64,000 nt of DNA from Bacillus alkalicellulosilyticus (GCF_002019795.1 NZ_KV917381.1:4186068-4250067), one strand, 5' to 3'. Counted from the stretch's first letter, positions 1 through 9,357 are shown. The notes: a model not told the origin generated them from the sequence alone. Program-made: numbers and translations.

Positions 1-1
1 G

Positions 2-1036
2 ATGGCATTTGGAGGAGTTCTTGCTGATAAATTTAAGAAGACGACAATCATGTTCAGTACGAGTTCAATCCAAGGAGTTCTGCTAGTTATCATCTTTTTA
101 TTGCATAACGCAGATCAATTATCATTTCTGTACCTGGTCATTTTGGGATCCATTTTTGGAACATTAGATGCATTTTCCGGACCAGCAGGAACATCATTAA
201 TTCCGAAAATCGTACAAAAAAACCAAATAAAACAAGCAAATGCTATTATTCAGGGGTTGGGGCAGATTGGCTTTGTTATTGGACCTATTATCTCTGGGAG
301 TATCATGGAATTCGGTGGCGTAACAGCAGGTTATTTAGTCTCATCTATTATTGTTTTGTTGTCTGCCTTTTTTATGTTTCCACCTTTCATAAAGGAAGGT
401 CCTGTAGTCAACACATTTAAACAAACACCATTTAAAGACCTCATAGAAGGTCTTTCCTATGTAAAAGCAAGTAGATTTTTAATGACAGGTATCCTAATTT
501 TAATTACATTAAACTTTTTTGCCTTTGGAGCGATATCCATTGCAATCCCCATTTTAGTGGAAACTTATGGAGGCACACCCATTAACCTTAGTTACATTGA
601 CGCTGCTTTAGGGGTTGGGATGCTAATAAGCACAGCAATAATCGGTATAATCAAAATACGTCGTAGGGGATTAACATCGATTGCAGGCTTACTTGCAACA
701 TTACTAGTAGCTATAGCTTTTAGTCAAATTCCTAATTTATATATCTTGACGGCGTTAGCGTTTTTAATTGGTTTTACCATGACATTTGTTTCTATCCCTT
801 TCTTCACTTCAGCACAAGAAGATACTGATCCTCGTATTATGGGGAGGGTTATGAGTATTGTCTTTTTAGCCATGAACGGGTTTGATCCTCTTGCCTATGC
901 AAGTGTAACGTTACTCGTTTCTAGAGGATTTGATATTCAATTAGTCATACTTTCCTTTTCTATTGTTGGATTAATAATTGCTATTTTCATTTTGTGGAGA
1001 GGACATACATTTAGAAGTTACAAGTCTAACTATTAA
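2..1036 (+). CDS. MFS transporter, 5' end outside the window
   Basis: C-terminal ~344 residues of a major facilitator superfamily permease. The visible part opens on the loop 2-3 signature (GGVLADKFKKTT, MFS motif A), which normally follows transmembrane helix 2, so about 50-60 residues and the true start lie left of the window. The first ATG seen is internal. About ten hydrophobic helices follow, and a central break near residues 215-225 (IKIRRRG) looks like the usual cytoplasmic loop. The family exports drugs or small metabolites by proton exchange; the pattern resembles the EntS/macrolide-efflux (MFS_3) branch, but the substrate cannot be told. The gene ends in a hairpin-bearing repeat. 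Confidence 0.8.
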   Translation: MAFGGVLADKFKKTTIMFSTSSIQGVLLVIIFLLHNADQLSFLYLVILGSIFGTLDAFSGPAGTSLIPKIVQKNQIKQANAIIQGLGQIGFVIGPIISGSIMEFGGVTAGYLVSSIIVLLSAFFMFPPFIKEGPVVNTFKQTPFKDLIEGLSYVKASRFLMTGILILITLNFFAFGAISIAIPILVETYGGTPINLSYIDAALGVGMLISTAIIGIIKIRRRGLTSIAGLLATLLVAIAFSQIPNLYILTALAFLIGFTMTFVSIPFFTSAQEDTDPRIMGRVMSIVFLAMNGFDPLAYASVTLLVSRGFDIQLVILSFSIVGLIIAIFILWRGHTFRSYKSNY

Positions 1037-1051
1037 TTTACCTTCAGGAAA

Positions 1052-1205
1052 GAGGGTTGAACAAAGGGACTTTTATCCCACCCTCTAAGCAATAAGCGAA
1101 ACCGCCACATTATTATAAAATCCCGTTGTGAGTGGATTTCTCGCAACGGACTTTGTGGCCAGTGAAGCCATTGCAGATGTTTTAGCTAGTTACGTCCGAG
1201 CTTTT
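1052..1205. repeat. Diverged copy of the MITE core found at 38.1 kb
   Basis: This stretch aligns by eye with the element at 38079-38263. It has a GAGGG...CCCTC hairpin (~1053-1084), then AGCAAT, a second hairpin around GTGAGTGGATTTCTCGC, then GAAGCCATTGCA, in the same order as the other copy (GAGTGGGTTTCTCGT, GGAGCCATTGCA). The right-hand hairpin is not recognisable. It also sits where the transporter terminator should be. Similarity was judged by reading, not by alignment software. Confidence 0.5.
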
Positions 1206-1301
1206 TAGGTTTTCCTTGCTGAACAGTAATTGTCTACTATAAATCAAAGCTAATAATCCCCTACCAATTAGGAAGGCAAAAGTACATAATAGTACACCAA
1301 A

Positions 1302-1814
1302 CTACTTACTAGAATCTCTACCTTCATCGAAGCTAACATCAGTATCGATAAGTTCCACACTATAGGCATACTCATCTTCATTCATGTGTATCACTTTACC
1401 AATTCCTGCAAATAGTCTTTCTTCAAAACTAGGATCGATTATATTAATTATAAATGCTGGGTTCAGAGGAGACGATGTTTTACTATCCGGTATATCACCA
1501 TTCATATAAAAATCGGGGAAGTATTCCAATATATCTACTTGAATGTCGTTAGTTAACTCGGACTCCACATACATATTAATTAAATCTACTTTAAATGTTC
1601 CTCTTGAATCCTCACCCTCTTTAACCTCAAAAGTAAGAGTTTCAAATAACATTTCTGAAGCAGGATACTCACTGTGAGCATCTGATAGCTCAACTTCAAC
1701 TGTTTCATCAACTTCATTAAGTAATTGCTGGTCGTTATCACCGCATGCAGCTAATAACAATACAGTTAAAGATAGATAACATCCATAATGCACTTTCTTT
1801 GTTACCTCTCTCAT
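1302..1814 (-). CDS. Putative lipoprotein with a ResB-like segment
   Basis: Start placed at the ATG at 1814, which has TTAGGAG just upstream; a longer reading from 1862 lacks this site. The product (~170 residues) has a basic N-terminus, a hydrophobic stretch and a lipobox LLAAC, so it is probably exported and lipid-anchored. The C-terminal half (YFPDFYMNGD, NPAFIINI) recalls the extracytoplasmic domain of ResB cytochrome c assembly proteins. That resemblance is from memory and is an inference. No heme or thiol-redox motif is visible. It stands alone, opposite to its neighbours. Confidence 0.6.
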   Translation of the reverse strand: MREVTKKVHYGCYLSLTVLLLAACGDNDQQLLNEVDETVEVELSDAHSEYPASEMLFETLTFEVKEGEDSRGTFKVDLINMYVESELTNDIQVDILEYFPDFYMNGDIPDSKTSSPLNPAFIINIIDPSFEERLFAGIGKVIHMNEDEYAYSVELIDTDVSFDEGRDSSK

Positions 1815-1987
1815 AAATTCTCCTAAGACATTATTTGTCATTAAAAATAACCTCCATTTCAACTCTAAAACAAAATGGTTTCATTTGATGAGTTCCCATT
1901 GTCTTATTCCTTTCTTTTTTCCTCCCCTTAGTTTATCCTATAATTAGAAACTTTTGGTTTTTTTGTATTTTTTATAGGAGTGATAAA

Positions 1988-2989
1988 ATGGTTAGAAGTT
2001 TACTATTTTTGATGTTGGTGGTTTCATTAATTGGTGTGACAGCTTGTTCGTCAACAGAGGAAGGTACTACGGCCCCTGTCGATATCGAATCGAATGATGC
2101 TCAACCTGAGTCGGAATCTAGTGGTGATTCCTCTTCCGAAGACGATGTGAGGATGGTAGAGTTTGAAGAGAAACTAATTGATTTAGATGACCGTTTTTCA
2201 GATTTGCTCTCGTTTTACCAATCTTCTTATCTTGTCTCACCTAGTGCCTACACGTTACAACATAGCGAGATTACTTTAAATGACTTCGCAGATCCAGCTT
2301 CATCGACTCATCCTGAAAAAAGATTTCATTTGATTTCTTATGCGTATTCAGGCGACGAGCGAGTCGATCATTATAGTATTTCCGTTCAAGATGGTACTGA
2401 GTGGTTTGAAAAAAATGCGAACGATTCGATTTCCAAACCTATAGAAGGAACGGGTGCTTATTATTACGCGGGTGACGTGATTTGGGGCAAAGAAGGACGT
2501 TCTTACCGATTTTCGAATCGAGTTCCCGAGAACGAAGCGGATTTAGCTACGTTATTCCTTGAGCAAATACCAACGCAAGGGGAAATGGATTCTGTATTCG
2601 AACGTTTCTCTTCATCCGTTCTTCCTACATACTTGCCTAAAGAAGCGTTTATTCAAAGCATTCACGTTGAACGAGAATATAGCCCGGTCAATTTTTCAAC
2701 CGGCATGAGACTTCGCTATACCATCCCTTTAACGGAAACCAACTATTTGATTATCACAGAATTTACGGAGTATGGGCCACAGCCTCCTAATTATTCCATT
2801 TTTGAAGATACAGAAACGGTATCCGTTGGAGACACTGAAGTTGTCTTTCGTACCTACGAGTCATCCATGCAAGTCTTTTTTGAACAAGACGATTGGACGT
2901 ATCGTATTTCATATGACCCCGTCCTTTCAGATGGTCGAAACGTAATGCAAGAAGACATTGTGAAAATGATTGAGTCCATGATTCACTAA
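1988..2989 (+). CDS. Putative lipoprotein of unknown function
   Basis: 333 residues. A short signal peptide ends in the lipobox VTAC, followed by a Ser/Glu/Asp-rich linker (residues ~25-52) and a ~270-residue extracellular domain I cannot assign to a family. Start ATG is preceded by TAGGAGTG. A strong terminator follows directly. It is monocistronic by layout. The acidic linker is usual for lipoproteins of Bacillaceae that stand off the membrane. Confidence 0.7.
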   Translation: MVRSLLFLMLVVSLIGVTACSSTEEGTTAPVDIESNDAQPESESSGDSSSEDDVRMVEFEEKLIDLDDRFSDLLSFYQSSYLVSPSAYTLQHSEITLNDFADPASSTHPEKRFHLISYAYSGDERVDHYSISVQDGTEWFEKNANDSISKPIEGTGAYYYAGDVIWGKEGRSYRFSNRVPENEADLATLFLEQIPTQGEMDSVFERFSSSVLPTYLPKEAFIQSIHVEREYSPVNFSTGMRLRYTIPLTETNYLIITEFTEYGPQPPNYSIFEDTETVSVGDTEVVFRTYESSMQVFFEQDDWTYRISYDPVLSDGRNVMQEDIVKMIESMIH

Positions 2990-3024
2990 AAAAAGCTGAG
3001 TATGAATTCATACTCAGCTTTTTT
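2990..3024 (+). terminator. Intrinsic terminator after the lipoprotein
   Basis: Near-perfect palindrome, AAAAGCTGAGTATG with its complement around GAATTC, ending in six Ts. It is symmetrical and could also stop transcripts from the other strand. Confidence 0.85.
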
Positions 3025-3112
3025 CATGTTTCAGGTCGTGCCAAGTGCTTTACAGCTAGCTATATGACTGTTGAGAGTATTAATACTTTATGAAACTAAA
3101 TTTCTTCTCCTT

Positions 3113-3502
3113 TTAATCAGTAGTTTCCCTTAAAAATTCTATACTTATTCTGTCAACTTTTATTTCAATATATTTATCCATCAATTCAGGATAATCAGAC
3201 AAATACTCATCGTCATCAGTAAAAACTAATCCTGCATCAATATTATCCTCATGTAACAAACCTCTTATATAATACTCATAACCTAAACCAATACGTTCAA
3301 TTTCTTTCTTCTCTCCCTGGATTTCACGAATCATTAACTCATTTAAGATAGTAAACCCTATTGATACAGGGTAACTTTTTCCTACTTCAATTTTATAAGG
3401 ACAAATAAAAGCAAATCCTGTAAATTCAATACCCTCGATCTCAATTATCACTTCTTCCTCAATTTGTGGGTCTAGCCTTTTAACAAGAGCGGTATATACC
3501 AT
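3113..3502 (-). CDS. Probable immunity protein for the adjacent LXG toxin
   Basis: 129 residues, acidic, cytoplasmic, no signal or membrane segment. It begins 17 bases after the toxin stop on the same strand, the standard toxin-immunity order in Bacillus LXG loci. I do not recognise the fold from sequence; function rests on position, size and charge. The reading frame is intact although the toxin gene upstream is broken, as expected if immunity is kept while sibling cells still carry the toxin. Confidence 0.55.
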   Translation of the reverse strand: MVYTALVKRLDPQIEEEVIIEIEGIEFTGFAFICPYKIEVGKSYPVSIGFTILNELMIREIQGEKKEIERIGLGYEYYIRGLLHEDNIDAGLVFTDDDEYLSDYPELMDKYIEIKVDRISIEFLRETTD

Positions 3503-3519
3503 ATATAAATCCTCACTTC

Positions 3520-4999
3520 CTACTCTGCTGGATTAATCACTGGAATATTTCCACCATTAATGGTCTTCCAAATCTTTTTGCCACTCTGAATGTGGTAGGT
3601 CGTAATATCACCATTATTATTAGTACCTACAAATTCAAACTTTGCTTTACCATTTTTATTATTTCCCAGAAACTTGACATATCCTGTCCTAATTTCACCT
3701 TTATATTCATACTTGACCTTTATGCCATTACTAATAACCTCTTTTGCACCTTCAAGATACTCGTCGGCATTTTTATATAATCCGTCAAATTCCTTCCCAT
3801 GCTTATCAAAATGTCCTTCTAGTTTACCACGATCTGCAAAACCTGAAGGGCTTTTACCCGTACCCTTATTAAATCCACTAAGTGCAATTTCCCCTATTTT
3901 TTTACCCGTATTTTTAATAGCATTTCCTGGACTTAAGTAATCTACAAACCATATAGATGTTCCTTCAAGTGCGCTGTCTAATTCTCTACTTCCGCCAATC
4001 CGTTCCTCGGGAATATGGTCTACTACTGCAAATTTTTGAGTTCCATTTTCAAAATACTCACGGATGATTCTTCCATTCGCAACCACATGATAAATACCGC
4101 CATATTCCATATACTCGTCAATGACTCTTACCGATTGTATTGCATGTTTTGTCCATTCAGCATAATATAGGTTTCACTCATCTGGTGGCAATCAGGCAAC
4201 GTTATCGAAGTCGTTATCCAACTTTTTTTAAAAGCATATCATAGGGTGAGGTTTGATACAAAGCGGAGTTTGATAGATTCATAAAGTTCTTAATTAGTGA
4301 TAAATCTCCTATTTTCCCTGCATTGTTTGCTCTTCTTTCGAGTAAGAAACCATTCGTATAAACTAACTCTAACCCTTTCTCAAACCACTCTATGTTCTTT
4401 TTACTTGTTCCTCTCTTGGCTTCTATCTTACCTATTAATGACTCAAGTTCAAAAATGATACTATTGTTAATACCAATCTCGGTTTTTCCACTAGTTGTGA
4501 AACCAGATATTTTCTTATCCAATTTCATTGGTACTTCTATGAGGTCATCAAGGGCGCGCATAACATTAGTTAATCTGGGGGCTGTAGCGCTTGAGATATC
4601 TTATACACTTTGGATAATGGTATTGATTTTTTCAGAAACTTGAGATAGGTTATCAAAATCGTCTTCGATTGTCGTGATTTTCTCTTTTAAATAGTAGCTT
4701 TCAATGATAGCGGAGTCGGTAGAATCAACATTCGCTTGAAAGGATTCGATATGGTTATCTAGCGTACGTTTTAAGGAAGTGAATAACTCTTCAAATTCTT
4801 GCAAGATTGCATCGTGTAGTTCTAGAAAGTACGTTTTGGATTTATCCGCTGCTTCACCTTGGAATGTCTCCATCTGTACGATTTGCTTAATACTCGAACG
4901 CACCGCAACTATACCATCTAGAGCCTTCATCGTTTCATTATGTAATTGATCCGCAAAATGAGTAACTTCCTTTAGTTTTACTCTATGATTCATTCCCAT
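3520..4999 (-). pseudogene. Decayed LXG-type polymorphic toxin
   Basis: Start ATG at 4999 behind GAAGGAGGG. The first ~132 codons form an LXG-type helical N-domain (MNHRVKLKEVTHFADQ...), the adaptor for type VII secretion. An in-frame TAA (4601-4603) interrupts it; the same frame stays open to 4214 (another ~115 codons of the LXG region). Around 4110-4213 the frame changes at least once (a short frame starting MSETYIMLNGQ), and a third part reads to 3520. Its last ~100 residues (GKLEGHFDKHGKEF ... WKTINGG) look like a small RNase-like toxin tip of the kind found on B. subtilis LXG proteins. Total length is shorter than the usual 500-670 residues, so an internal deletion is likely too. Confidence 0.7.
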
Positions 5000-5368
5000 C
5001 TACCCTCCTTCGATTCATGTTGAATCAATAGTTTTTATAGTAACTGAATTGAAAATTACAATAAATACGTCCATTGTTAAGAAGAAATAAACCTCTCACC
5101 ACAGTTTGTGTGGTGTGAATATAGATTGTTTTGTTTCGCGCTAGTAATGTTTGTATTATAGTGACCTTGCCTTAACTGATAATAGTGAAAATGATAGAGA
5201 GATTATAATGGAAGGAATTAACGGAATAATGACTTTATGAAGCAATAAACATCCCTACATGGTTTCATTCTGTTTGTGAACAGTTTGAAAAATAAATTGT
5301 TCAAGTTGTGTTCTCTCTTTTGAAACTCAGCTTATTTACCTAGTAATCCGTAAGTTCATTAAGAAAAA
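5000..5368. other. Intergenic region without a recognisable gene
   Basis: About 370 AT-rich bases upstream of the toxin gene. I see the ribosome site at its left edge and a weak dyad near 5095-5115 (CTCACCACAGTTTGTGTGGTG), but no coding frame, RNA gene or clear promoter that I would defend. Confidence 0.5.
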
Positions 5369-5402
5369 GAAGCAAGAGAAAACTGTCTCATGCTTCTTCT
5401 TT
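5369..5402 (-). terminator. Intrinsic terminator
   Basis: Read on the minus strand, AGAAGCATGAGA pairs with TTCTCTTGCTTCT and is followed by TTTTTC. It lies just past the stop of the gene at 5406-5900. Confidence 0.65.
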
Positions 5403-5405
5403 ACG

Positions 5406-5900
5406 TTATTGTGGAGTAATTGAACTTGCCCAAATATATGGTACAGTTATTCTTCCAGCTGATACACTGTCATATGTGTAGGTGTCCATTAATATTCCTT
5501 TTACTGTAACAATGCTTCCTTCCAATAAGGTAGGTGCATTCTCAAGTACTCTGTTTCCTCTGCTTTTTCTAAAAGGCACTTTTTCGATATGTTCTTCTTC
5601 AATCTCTTCTTGTTCTTCTTCCACTACAAAGAATGAATCCGGTAGGGCTACCTTATTAGAAGAAACTATCTCAATGGAGTAGGCGTTAGGCACATTGTCT
5701 ACAGACAGGCTAACAAAATAAGAGTCTGCGTAAACTACCTGTATGTCAGCAAATGAACCAGCTATTGTCTCATCAAGTAATAAATCACTATTACTGTTAA
5801 TTAGTGAAGAGTAATGTTGCGTTTGGCTTCTACTGGTGCAGATTCTATTGATTCTTTCTAGCATAAGAGTTAAATACAGAAGCTTATATAAATCGGACAA
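5406..5900 (-). CDS. Hypothetical protein, N-terminus uncertain
   Basis: Open frame of up to 164 codons. No convincing ribosome site precedes the first start codon (TTG), and there is no signal peptide, so it may be the 3' part of a longer gene whose front has been lost. The visible protein has a Glu-rich linker (VVEEEQEEIEEEHIEK, ~residues 92-107) between two beta-rich parts. A terminator follows. I do not recognise the family. Several neighbours are broken, so decay is plausible here as well. Confidence 0.4.
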   Translation of the reverse strand: MSDLYKLLYLTLMLERINRICTSRSQTQHYSSLINSNSDLLLDETIAGSFADIQVVYADSYFVSLSVDNVPNAYSIEIVSSNKVALPDSFFVVEEEQEEIEEEHIEKVPFRKSRGNRVLENAPTLLEGSIVTVKGILMDTYTYDSVSAGRITVPYIWASSITPQ

Positions 5901-5933
5901 TTGATGAATTCACTTTTGAGAAGCGTAATTTTC

Positions 5934-6122
5934 TTATAATCTAGTGACGATTGCTACTACAGAGACTAACACTGTGACAACAAAACCTAATAACATAAAC
6001 AGTAAAATTGCTAGTGAAAAGTTTTTTTGAGGATTTGGTGCACCAAATCCCCAGACTTATGGAAAAATAAAGGTATCAATTGTTATCCCTATTATAATAA
6101 ACGTTCCTAACCATTGTAGAAC
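5934..6122 (-). pseudogene. Remnant of a small two-helix membrane protein
   Basis: Two hydrophobic segments lie in adjacent frames: one starts VLQWLGTFIIIGI and stops at a TAA near 6058; the other runs VWGFGAPNPQKN ... VVAIVTRL and stops at 5934. Joined by a one-base shift they form a plausible ~60-residue membrane protein. No start codon is left. Family unknown. Confidence 0.4.
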
Positions 6123-6198
6123 TCACATTTGATTGTTTTTATGGACGTCCGATATTCCCACCTCACATTATTCATATTTCCGATACTTTTGATTCTTT

Positions 6199-6642
6199 CT
6201 AGCTTCGTTTTTTGTATAGATATAGAAAACCACCAACGAATAATATTAGACTGTACCATGAACTATATATTGGAAATATATGACCTCCCCATGTTAAAAA
6301 ATAGTAAAAACTATGCAATAGGATTAGTAATCCAATTAGTGTTAACAACCCAACAAATACGTTTAAAATGGAATTTGTACTATTAATTACTTCACGCTTC
6401 TTATATAAGTAAAATAGGGTAGTAATATATAAAATGAGTCCGATATGCCCTTCCCAACCATAGGCACCCAAAATAAAATTAAAAACTAAACTTAACCTTG
6501 AATCATAATATTCAAGTACCCATGTATTAAAAACGAATAATATTAACAAAGATATTTTATTTGCAAATAAATAGCCACCTATCCCTAATAAAATAAGTCC
6601 AATAATTGATAATGGCTTTGTTGATTTCAGTCTTCCAAGCAT
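6199..6642 (-). CDS. Small integral membrane protein, unknown
   Basis: 147 residues with about four transmembrane helices and short basic loops (YKKRE, YKKRS at the C-terminus). The ATG at 6642 has AGGAGATGA upstream. No catalytic motif is visible. It lies in a strip of small, partly broken genes and has no operon partner. Confidence 0.55.
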   Translation of the reverse strand: MLGRLKSTKPLSIIGLILLGIGGYLFANKISLLILFVFNTWVLEYYDSRLSLVFNFILGAYGWEGHIGLILYITTLFYLYKKREVINSTNSILNVFVGLLTLIGLLILLHSFYYFLTWGGHIFPIYSSWYSLILFVGGFLYLYKKRS

Positions 6643-6794
6643 TTATTCATCTCCTATGAAAATGTCTTTTGTTAAATGTATTAGCATGGAGTTTTTTTGT
6701 ACAATAACTAATTCATGGTAAATATATTTATTGTTATTGGCTTTCTGGGTCCATATTTTTAAGAGTGCAGACTCACCCGTATTAGTACCACAAT

Positions 6795-6904
6795 AACCCC
6801 GTCAAACCAGATTACCTAGTTTGACGGGGGTGTTGTTCATAGTACGACCCCTTTTTAGTAAAAGCTAGCTCTTTCAACACTTTTCCTACGACTTTTTCTC
6901 GCAT
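6795..6904 (-). pseudogene. Third, most decayed relic of a galU 3' end with its hairpin
   Basis: On the minus strand a frame reading MREKVVGKVLKELAFTK resembles the last residues of the galU relics at 8.1 and 9.4 kb (EKEVVGDVIEEVAATK). It runs into a GC-rich hairpin (6795-6832) whose arms (CCGTCAAAC/GTTTGACGG) and loop (CAGATTACCTA) are close to the hairpins at 8038 and 9358. The native stop is lost. The paired match of coding tail and hairpin loop makes chance unlikely. Confidence 0.5.
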
Positions 6905-7003
6905 GCCATTGCTTAAATACTTTATCAATTACATTATTAGCGTCTTTACAAATGCAAATAATAGTTTGGTTGTTATGTTTAGCATATATCTGTTTATTAA
7001 CAT

Positions 7004-7252
7004 TTAAAATACGCAATTATTTCGTCCTATTAAATATTCGACAATATTCCTTTTCCTTTCATCCTCGTAAACGAGCTGATTGTCAGTAGTTACAGGCCCA
7101 AGTTCAGCACTGATTATCACTTCAAATTCGTCTTCTACTATTTTTAATTCGAGAAATTGAATAACATTTTCACCTTCATATCCCAGAGAGATCCTCTTTT
7201 CAGTATTATTTCTTCTTTCTTCGTACTCACTTAACGTTGGTAAATCTCTGGA
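7004..7252 (-). pseudogene. Fragment of an unknown cytoplasmic protein
   Basis: An open stretch of 82 codons without a start codon, preceded in frame by TAA. The peptide (TLSEYEERRNNTEKRISL..., ending GRNNCVF) is acidic and beta-rich and looks like a coding remnant, perhaps of an immunity-like protein. No family recognised. Confidence 0.4.
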
Positions 7253-7269
7253 TTAATTAATACATGGAA

Positions 7270-7638
7270 TTATAATACATTTACTAGAATTCCAAGTATC
7301 ATTCCAACAATCATTCCAACGATACCCATTACAATTAGAACTGTACCTTGCGTTTTTTCTTTTTTTCTGGCTAGAACACCCATGATACTCGCAGCCGGAC
7401 CAAAGATAATAGGGAAAAATAACAAAGAAATAGAAAAGAATATCCAACCCAATACCACAAATATCCCACCACTACCTTTTTCCTCCTGACCCTGTGATTC
7501 TACATTTCTGTTATTCATTTGATGAACTGTAATAGCAATCTCATTTTGACTATCAATATTGCTAACCACCTTCGAGCCACAAGATATGCAAAAATTACTA
7601 TTATCCTCTATTTTAGTTCCACATTTTGAACAAAACAT
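7270..7638 (-). CDS. Zinc-ribbon membrane protein
   Basis: 122 residues. The N-terminus is a zinc ribbon with two CxxC pairs (FCSKCGTK and FCISCGSK, residues ~3-21), then a ~30-residue polar linker and two transmembrane helices in a DUF4190-like arrangement (residues ~52-80 and ~95-120). Such proteins are common in Firmicutes and their role is unknown. The ATG is preceded by AAGGAGG at a rather long distance (11 bases). Confidence 0.65.
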   Translation of the reverse strand: MFCSKCGTKIEDNSNFCISCGSKVVSNIDSQNEIAITVHQMNNRNVESQGQEEKGSGGIFVVLGWIFFSISLLFFPIIFGPAASIMGVLARKKEKTQGTVLIVMGIVGMIVGMILGILVNVL

Positions 7639-7990
7639 AAATACAAAAACCTCCTTGTGTTAAGTAAAATAAAAAAACTAATTCCCACACAACTCTATTT
7701 TGAATATTTATTTTTCTAAAACACCTAGCATTTTATATAAAAGTTCAAAAGGTAAACTTCTAGATAAAAGAGGTATGTTATAAGAAAAAACAAAGTTGAA
7801 CATATAGTTATAACGCACTATGTAAATAATACAATTATTATGTAATAAAATACATATTCATCAAATTTTTTCTAATATATTTGATTAATTTTGTTGAAAC
7901 AAATATTTTCTTTAAACAATAAGTTGGAAGCATATTTCTCGCCTCATAGTTCCATGCTAAATCCACTACTTCGCCACCACTCACCACGCT
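7639..7990. other. AT-rich intergenic region, nothing identified
   Basis: About 350 bases of very AT-rich sequence upstream of the zinc-ribbon gene. I see no frame with a ribosome site and no structured RNA. Confidence 0.5.
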
Positions 7991-7994
7991 TTCA

Positions 7995-8018
7995 CTCGGG
8001 TCGTGCCAGGCACCACCC
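7995..8018. repeat. Palindromic intergenic repeat (GTGCCAGGCAC type)
   Basis: GTCGTGCCAGGCACCAC contains the palindrome GTGCCAGGCAC. The same sequence recurs at 9303-9320 with an extra half unit, and a degenerate form (GTCGTGCCAAGTGC) is at 3032. All copies are intergenic. Confidence 0.6.
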
Positions 8019-8037
8019 GAATCCCCCCAACAAAAAC

Positions 8038-8080
8038 AGCCCCGCCAAACCAGATTTCCTAGTTTGGCGGGGCTGTTAAC
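8038..8080 (-). terminator. Terminator hairpin of galU relic 1
   Basis: AGCCCCGCCAAAC ... GTTTGGCGGGGCT, 13-base arms with the loop CAGATTTCCTA, just downstream of the relic's stop. Arms and loop recur at 9358 and 6795. Confidence 0.75.
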
Positions 8081-8099
8081 ATTAAAAAATTAAGGACCA

Positions 8100-8625
8100 C
8101 TACTTAGTAGCAGCTACCTCTTCTATCACATCTCCTACAACTTCTTTCTCAACTGTCTTGACTAAATCCTTCAAGAACTCTTCTCTTAAATCTTCTCTTG
8201 CTAGGGCATACTCTACGGTTGCTTGTAGGAACCCTTGCTTGTCACCTACACCATAACGCTTACCTTCATAATTATAAGCATAAATGACTTCTTTTTGGGC
8301 AAGTTCCATCAAGACATCTGTAAGTTGAATTTCTCCGCCTTCCTGGTTGTGTATGTTCTAGAATATCAAAGATAGCTGGGTTAATGACGTATCTTCCCAT
8401 GATGGCTAGATTAGACGGTGCTTCTTCGAGAGATGGCTTTTCTACTAAATCACTTACTTTATAGACTCTATCGTCAATGAACGTTCCACTAGCGATTCCG
8501 TACTTATGAACTTCATCTTGAGGTACTTCTTGCACTCCTAGAATTGTCGTATTGTATCGTTCATACATTTCCATCATTTGTTCAAGACATGGCTTATCGT
8601 TTTCAACGATGTCATCCCCAAGCAT
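8100..8625 (-). pseudogene. galU relic 1 (UTP-glucose-1-phosphate uridylyltransferase, 3' two thirds)
   Basis: Matches residues ~130 to the end of GalU, by comparison with the complete copy at 45487-46362: MLGDDIV, VEKPSLEEAPSN, IMGRYV, then a frameshift near 8340 inside the PGKGGEIQLTD motif, then YDVGDKQGF-like and ALAREDLREEF. The N-terminal nucleotide-binding half ([11 protein letters not shown]) is missing; upstream lies the terminator of the next gene. So it is truncated and frameshifted and cannot make an enzyme. A full galU once probably ended the capsule operon, as in many such clusters (inference). Confidence 0.85.
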
Positions 8626-8629
8626 AAAT

Positions 8630-8668
8630 AAAAAAAGTACGCCCTAAAAATCCTGGGCGCATCAGAAC
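8630..8668 (-). terminator. Terminator after the 164-residue gene
   Basis: On the minus strand GCGCCCAGG pairs with the GGGCGT side and is followed by seven Ts. It also marks the junction with galU relic 1. Confidence 0.55.
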
Positions 8669-8680
8669 TCCTATAACTCA

Positions 8681-9175
8681 CTAATTCGTTTGCTTATCAA
8701 ATTTTCGCTTTGGCTTAAATCCTTCTTCAAGTAAATATTGCTTCGCTTCATTATACGAAAGAAACGTTCCATCTAGTTGTTCTCCTGCATTGACGTTCCA
8801 CATGTCATCTTCATGAACAACAGTTAGCTTATGCCCCTCATTGTCCATCCAGACTTCATCAATATCTTGAAGAGTTTCCTCTAGTTCACGAACTGCATTT
8901 GGTTGCAGAGATTCAATTGAGCGCTTAACGATCGAACGTAATTCTTCTTCTGAAAAATCACGGATATTAACCATCCCTTTAGGGTCTTTATTTGGCACTT
9001 TAAGTGCTGCAGCATAAACAAACCCATTTCCGTTTGGATGCAAGTGGTATACGACATTCTTTTTATCACTGTCTCCTCCCACATAATGAAAATTAACACG
9101 ATTTAGTGATACATCGTGCCGTTCTAATTCCGGAAAAGACTCGATAATCGCAAGTTTTTGTTCAAATGTAAGCAT
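8681..9175 (-). CDS. Conserved hypothetical protein inserted between galU relics
   Basis: 164 residues, soluble, no signal. The pattern (FEQKLAIIESFPELERHDVS, VVYHLHPNGNGFVYA) is familiar as a Bacillaceae hypothetical protein, but I know no function. The C-terminus is basic. The ATG at 9175 is preceded by GGAGGAAC. It has its own terminator, and the galU relics on either side suggest it was brought in or moved by recombination there. Confidence 0.65.
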   Translation of the reverse strand: MLTFEQKLAIIESFPELERHDVSLNRVNFHYVGGDSDKKNVVYHLHPNGNGFVYAAALKVPNKDPKGMVNIRDFSEEELRSIVKRSIESLQPNAVRELEETLQDIDEVWMDNEGHKLTVVHEDDMWNVNAGEQLDGTFLSYNEAKQYLLEEGFKPKRKFDKQTN

Positions 9176-9299
9176 AGTTCCTCCAAATAATTCTAATTTA
9201 ATAATTCATTATATCATTAGTAGATAATAATAAAAAAATACACTTTTCTTGATGCTTTTCACCACTCGAAACAATGAAAAACGAAGCCATATAAACTAA

Positions 9300-9340
9300 T
9301 CGGGTCGTGCCAGGCACCACCCAATTAGGCACCACCCGAA
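9300..9340. repeat. Palindromic intergenic repeat, one and a half units
   Basis: GTCGTGCCAGGCACCACCC followed by AATTAGGCACCACCCGAATC: the same palindrome as at 7995, partly duplicated. Confidence 0.6.
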
Positions 9341-9357
9341 TCACCCACAACAAAAAT

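Noticed and set aside
7891-8079. 62-codon plus-strand frame before galU relic 1
   Set aside because: Runs through the palindromic repeat and the terminator hairpin; no ribosome site.
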